DNA of 64,000 nucleotides from Rhynochetos jubatus (taxonomy: Eukaryota > Chordata > Aves > Eurypygiformes > Rhynochetidae), in assembly GCA_027574665.1 (NCBI GenBank), contig CM050650.1, positions 104,877,086 through 104,941,085 of the forward strand, in the 5' to 3' direction. The position numbers and the translations under genes were made by a program. The stretch's first letter is position 1, and every line of letters begins with the position of its first letter. Below, piece by piece: positions 59,901 through 64,000 of this stretch. Below the pieces are notes generated by a model. It was given only the letters and a program-made list of their open reading frames with translations, ran no database searches and had not been told where the DNA came from.

Positions 59901-62079
59901 GCTAACATGAAATAGTGACCAAGGGTAGAGAGTGACCATATATGGTAATGACTAGAAGGTTGATTTGTCCAGGTGTAGATAATGTCAGACCAGGAAAAGA
60001 AAGGCAAATAATCCCTGGAAGACAAGGGAACTTGTGAAGGCATGACAGGAGAGGGGATCAAGAGGCTTTCCAATACAGAGCGAAAGTGCGTTAAACTCCT
60101 AGCTAGCTTCAGGTGTATAATTCCCAGCTCATAGTGAGCTGTTGCTGAGATTGAACATCTAGTCACCACAGGGGTTTGCAAAGGTGGACATAGTAGCTCT
60201 TACGGTTTATTCAGTTTGTACTCTAAAACATAGCCAGTTTGACTGCCAATGCCAAACAATTCTCAGAGGATCAAGTTTTCAGCAGAAATTTCTACTTCAT
60301 TCCCTTGATATCTTTTCCTATTTGATAGACCTCCCTCCATACCCAGCAGGTTCATGCAGTTTAATTCCCTTAGGAAATTCACTCTGAACTTAACTGCTTA
60401 ACTCCTAAGTAAATACAATACGTAAACTTTATTTCCCTCAGCTTTTTTTTTTTTTTTCCCCCATAACATCCTTGTACGGAGGCGATTACTGTGAGGAAAT
60501 CCTTCATTACTTAATCAACATAAAGATGATAAATGAGACAAAAAGACAAACAGATCTGTAGAGAATTTTATGATTTTGAATAAAACATCTCTTATTTATA
60601 GCTCTTTAATTGGAAGAATCCTGCATAAATTTACAAAGTGCCCAATATTTTTCAAAGAATCATTTGGATGATGAGTGTAATACTCCTTCTTCATCAGAAC
60701 AGTACAAAGTTCTGTGCACCATTTAGCTCCCAGTCCAACTAAGAACAGAGTTAACATGATTTGCAATCTTGTGCAAATCCTCTACACAGGTTGAGCTTCA
60801 CCCTAAGGGAAGGTTAGGTAGTACACTGTGTATCATGTATTTAAATAAATGGCTTAGTTTGAAAATTCTCAGAATAACAACACTACGGGCCATTCTGTGC
60901 GGGAATATGTGAGTGTTATTCATGAACTGGCTCTCTGATAATGAAATACCTACCAGATTTACATCTCCTTATAATCCCCAAGCTATTTTTGCATAGTGAA
61001 TGGACACACAAACCTCTAGCCTTCTTTCTGTTAGAAAGAATGTATTTTATACACCTGTAGGATTTATACCTAATGGTGAGGTAGGATTATGTAGGTTTTT
61101 CATTGAGATCCCCAGCCCATTGCTTTTAATTTCTTCCAGTTGTATGTATAAATTGTTGGCTCTATTGATACCTCTGTCTTGACCATTGGATATGCTTCTC
61201 TAGGTCACTGAATATACCATGGGCAAAATTACAGAAAAATGGAGTCTTAGCCTTTCTGATGCCAGTCCAGGATCTGTTTGTCCACTTATATTGCAGTTAT
61301 GGTTTCGGCTGTTTCATTAATCATACCAACCTGTCAACACAAAAGAAAAATACAGTATCATTCAGGCAGAGAAATGCCAGTAGAAACACTTTGATGCATT
61401 CAACTACAGTTACTGTTATTTTTATTATTCTGCATTGTATTTCGTGTTATTTTATTACTAGCACATGAAAATGAGAGGTTATGTAGTTTTAGTTGCTGCC
61501 TGTCCTCATCTGCATTTCATTGTCTTCATTCTGTGCAAATCCAAGTTGCAGCAAGTTTCAACATGAATTTTCAACTCTTTCAGATTCTGCTTCTGAGAAG
61601 TGAGTTTATAATGGGAGTTTCACTCTTTCAGTGTCAATAATAATCTGTTTTCCTGTAAAAGAAAAAATATGGGAAAATTAATGTGTTATATTTTACTCGG
61701 TTTCCTTTTTCTTTCTCCAGACCAAGAAATAAATTAAAACATAACACTTAAACTTTTCTTTTCCACAGGGAAATACAAATGGTATTTGATACCAGTTTAT
61801 GAATTACTGAAGCTAGAATAGTACCAACAAACTTATTTTCATGTGATTATCTCAAACAGTAATCTGTCTTTCTAATGATAGATATTACTGATTAAGAACA
61901 GGTGTCTGTGAGTAGTAAAAAACTATTGCAATTATCAACATTTAGCTGTAAATTAAACATGGAAATGGTTGAATTTTACTCCCCGATATTTTAGAGTGGA
62001 TTTCTTATTACTGTTACATCTCTAGGAGTATAGCTTGATCTCTTCTATTACTTCCCTCTTCAGGCCATGAAAGACAGTG
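56970..62079. other. 5.1 kb without a recognised gene or transposon
   Basis: Only simple tracts (for example T13-14 near 60446) and short frames, including a 113-codon minus-strand frame at 59840-60181 with no recognisable domain. No promoter, RNA or exon supported. Confidence 0.55.
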
Positions 62080-62620
62080 AAAATGAAATCCCTTTCTACC
62101 CTAATCTTTTAAGGATAAGTAAACCTATTTCCCTCAGTCACTTTTCATATGTAATATACTCCATCTTCCAAATCATCTTAGTGGCCCTTTGCTAAATTTG
62201 ATCCACTTTGTCATTACTGGACCAAAACTGGACAGAACCCCAAATGCAGGTGTTGAATAGACAGGAATAATTCCTTGCCTTAATGTGTTGGTTATGCTCA
62301 TGACAATGAAGTTTGGCCTTCATCAGTGAAAAGGCACATTGCTGACTCACATACAACTCCCTGTCCCCCAGAACCCCCAGTCTTTCTCCCAGTCAGTAAG
62401 TGCCCATGCTGCAGTGATGCAGAGGTCTATTCCAGCCCAAGTGCAAGACTTCATACTTGAACTTCACAGGTTTCCTCTTGGCATATTTCCCCAGTTGTTT
62501 AGGCTGTCTGAGCAGTAGTCCTGGTCTCCAGTGTACCAACCATTCCACCCTCAGCCTGGTGCTATCCACAAATTTGCAACTTGCAAATGCTTGGCACTTT
62601 TGAACAGCATGCATGTTTCT
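62080..62620 (-). mobile_element. Old CR1 LINE fragment, minus strand
   Basis: On the minus strand around 62500-62420 a frame reads KPVKFKYEVLHLGWN, matching the CR1 block N-x-x-K-x-x-V-L-H-L-G, preceded by a degraded FADDTKL-like stretch (FVDSTRL). The plus strand then shows typical reverse-complement CR1 wording such as 'aaggcacattgctgactcacatacaactccctgtcccccagaacccccag' and 'gaccaaaactggacagaaccccaaatgcaggtg'. The 3' end and octamers are lost. High divergence indicates an old insertion. Confidence 0.82.
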
Positions 62621-63814
62621 GAGCATGCTCAGGTGCATATCGGTGTTTAGGATTTTCAGGATGAGCAGGCAACTGCTTCCATGTGAATCATTCTCTTCTT
62701 CACAGGCACTTAATCCTGCCTCATTCATAAACTGGCAGCTTGTACCTTGTGCTTAATCTCCCTGTGCCTCCACTCCGGAGCAGTAAAACTGTGATAGAAA
62801 TAATGGAATGTTGTAAAGATAATTATCTCTGTTCTACAAAATAATATTTCCAAAACATAGAAATTACCATCAAATGAGAAATAACAATATCCGCCTCTGA
62901 CAAAATATCATCTGAATGAGCAATTGAACTAAATTGGGCACCTGATTTGTTGTAAAAACGTCACAAAATAAGGGAGACTTTCAGTGCAGTACAGCGTAAT
63001 GGACTGATTTGGAAAGGCTTTTTATTGCATGAAAGGTAGCATGAAAGACCATGCAGGGAATCTGACTAAACTCTCTGCAACAGACTTGACTTTGCCTGAG
63101 AAAGTATTTATATTTATATTACTCGTTAGCTTTGTCCAGCAACATACATGAATGTATGGCAGTCCGACCCAACTTTGGCTTCCTCATTTCTCTTAAAAGG
63201 TAGTATCTCGTGTGAAAATGTAGTTTTTTGTTGACAGGTTGTGAATATTCACAAAACACAGATAGTTCATATGGAGTGTGTAAAGCATAGCTGTTTCCTC
63301 TTTACAATGTTGGCTAAAAATTTTCTCTTCTATCAGATAGAAGAGAGAATATTCCTGCAATATTTCACTACAATAAATCTTTCGAAACATGAAAATCTGT
63401 TTCTGATATGAATTAACACAGAAGCTAATCACTTGTTGATAATATTAGAAATGGTTGTGATTTCATTTATTAGACCATGTAATCTGCAGGTCCAGGTGAA
63501 TAATTCATTTAAAAAAATCATTCAATTGACTTCTTCATTTTAACTGTACTTGCATTTTCTACCCATATAATAAAGCCTTTTCTACATTTTACTTATTCAA
63601 AGATACTTTTTAGAATACATTTAGAAATTAACTCTTGGTCTCTGGAATATTCATGAATGATTAAAGGAGAATGTTGGGCATTCTTACTTCAAAATGTTGC
63701 CTGTGGATTAGTTAGTTTTCAATGAAACTGTCAGCTCTAAAAGTAAACTTTACCATCAAGAACCCGAAAACTTTAAAATGCTGTGATAAAAAAAAAGTTG
63801 TATAAAAATTTTCT
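62621..63814. other. 1.2 kb unrecognised sequence
   Basis: No gene or repeat recognised in this AT-rich stretch. Confidence 0.6.
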
Positions 63815-64000
63815 TGTCATGTTTTAACTCTACACAGCTGCTCACTCTCCCCAGAGGGGGAGGGAAGTGATAAAACTCAAGGGTTGAGAAAAAAATAGAT
63901 GAATAATTAAAAAAAAAACATGCACGCAAGCAAAGCAAAATAAGGAATTCATTCGCCACTTCCCATCAGCAGGCAAGTGTTCAGCCATTGCCAGGAAAGC
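63815..64000 (-). mobile_element. ERVL-like LTR, cut by the window end
   Basis: Starts TGTCATGTTTTAACTC at 63815 and continues with 'cacagctgctcactctccccagagggggaggg', 'caagggttgag', 'gcacgcaagcaaagcaaaataaggaattcattcgccacttcccatcagcaggcaagtgttcagcc' to the last base. This is the reverse complement of the sense 3' part of the 19166-20331 LTR type. About 20 bases normally following the terminus are missing. The remainder, and any provirus, lies to the right of the window. Confidence 0.88.

Noticed and set aside
1-64000. Search for a new biological system (gene cluster, array, novel RNA)
   Set aside because: No clustered coding genes, regular spacer arrays or structured RNA were seen; everything with structure is explained by CR1, LTRs and simple repeats.

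Overview
The window looks like AT-rich, gene-poor chromosomal DNA from a bird. The host call rests on the repeats. There are about ten pieces of CR1 retrotransposon, several ending in the CR1 3' tail built on ATTCTATG-like octamers, and about eleven long terminal repeats (LTRs) of ERVL-like families that I recognise from bird genomes, mostly non-galliform ones. No host protein-coding exon, tRNA, rRNA or CRISPR array could be supported. The open frames are either remnants inside repeats or short chance frames. The window is therefore best read as intergenic DNA or the inside of a very large intron.

Layout. 1-5801 is unrecognised sequence. 5802-6820 is an old LTR. 6821-19165 is a 12 kb stretch with only simple repeats. 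19166-24912 is a dense block: an LTR with a second, opposite LTR inside it, a U3-deleted LTR, a CR1 tail, a solo LTR with perfect 5-bp target duplications, and another CR1 tail. 24913-29191 is unrecognised. 29192-34975 is a second dense block: a CR1 3' end, a truncated LTR abutted by a solo LTR with a perfect duplication, and an unusual CR1 fragment that keeps the end of ORF1 and the ORF2 endonuclease but has lost its 3' half. 34976-47523 is sparse, with one very old reverse-transcriptase remnant near 36.8 kb and one decayed CR1 near 40.1-40.8 kb. 47529-54300 is a third dense block (three LTRs, three CR1 pieces). 54301-64000 has two old CR1 remnants and the edge of another LTR running off the window.

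None of these elements appears able to act alone. All LTRs seem to be solo or truncated, with no gag, pol or env between any pair, and every CR1 frame is truncated or broken. The most informative structures are the nested LTRs with two sets of decayed target duplications, three solo LTRs with exact and different 5-bp duplications (GGAGG, CTGGG, CAGTG) showing independent insertions, and the 3'-less CR1 whose endonuclease motifs are visibly damaged. I found no evidence of a new biological system. The observations below concern repeat history and possible regulatory side effects.
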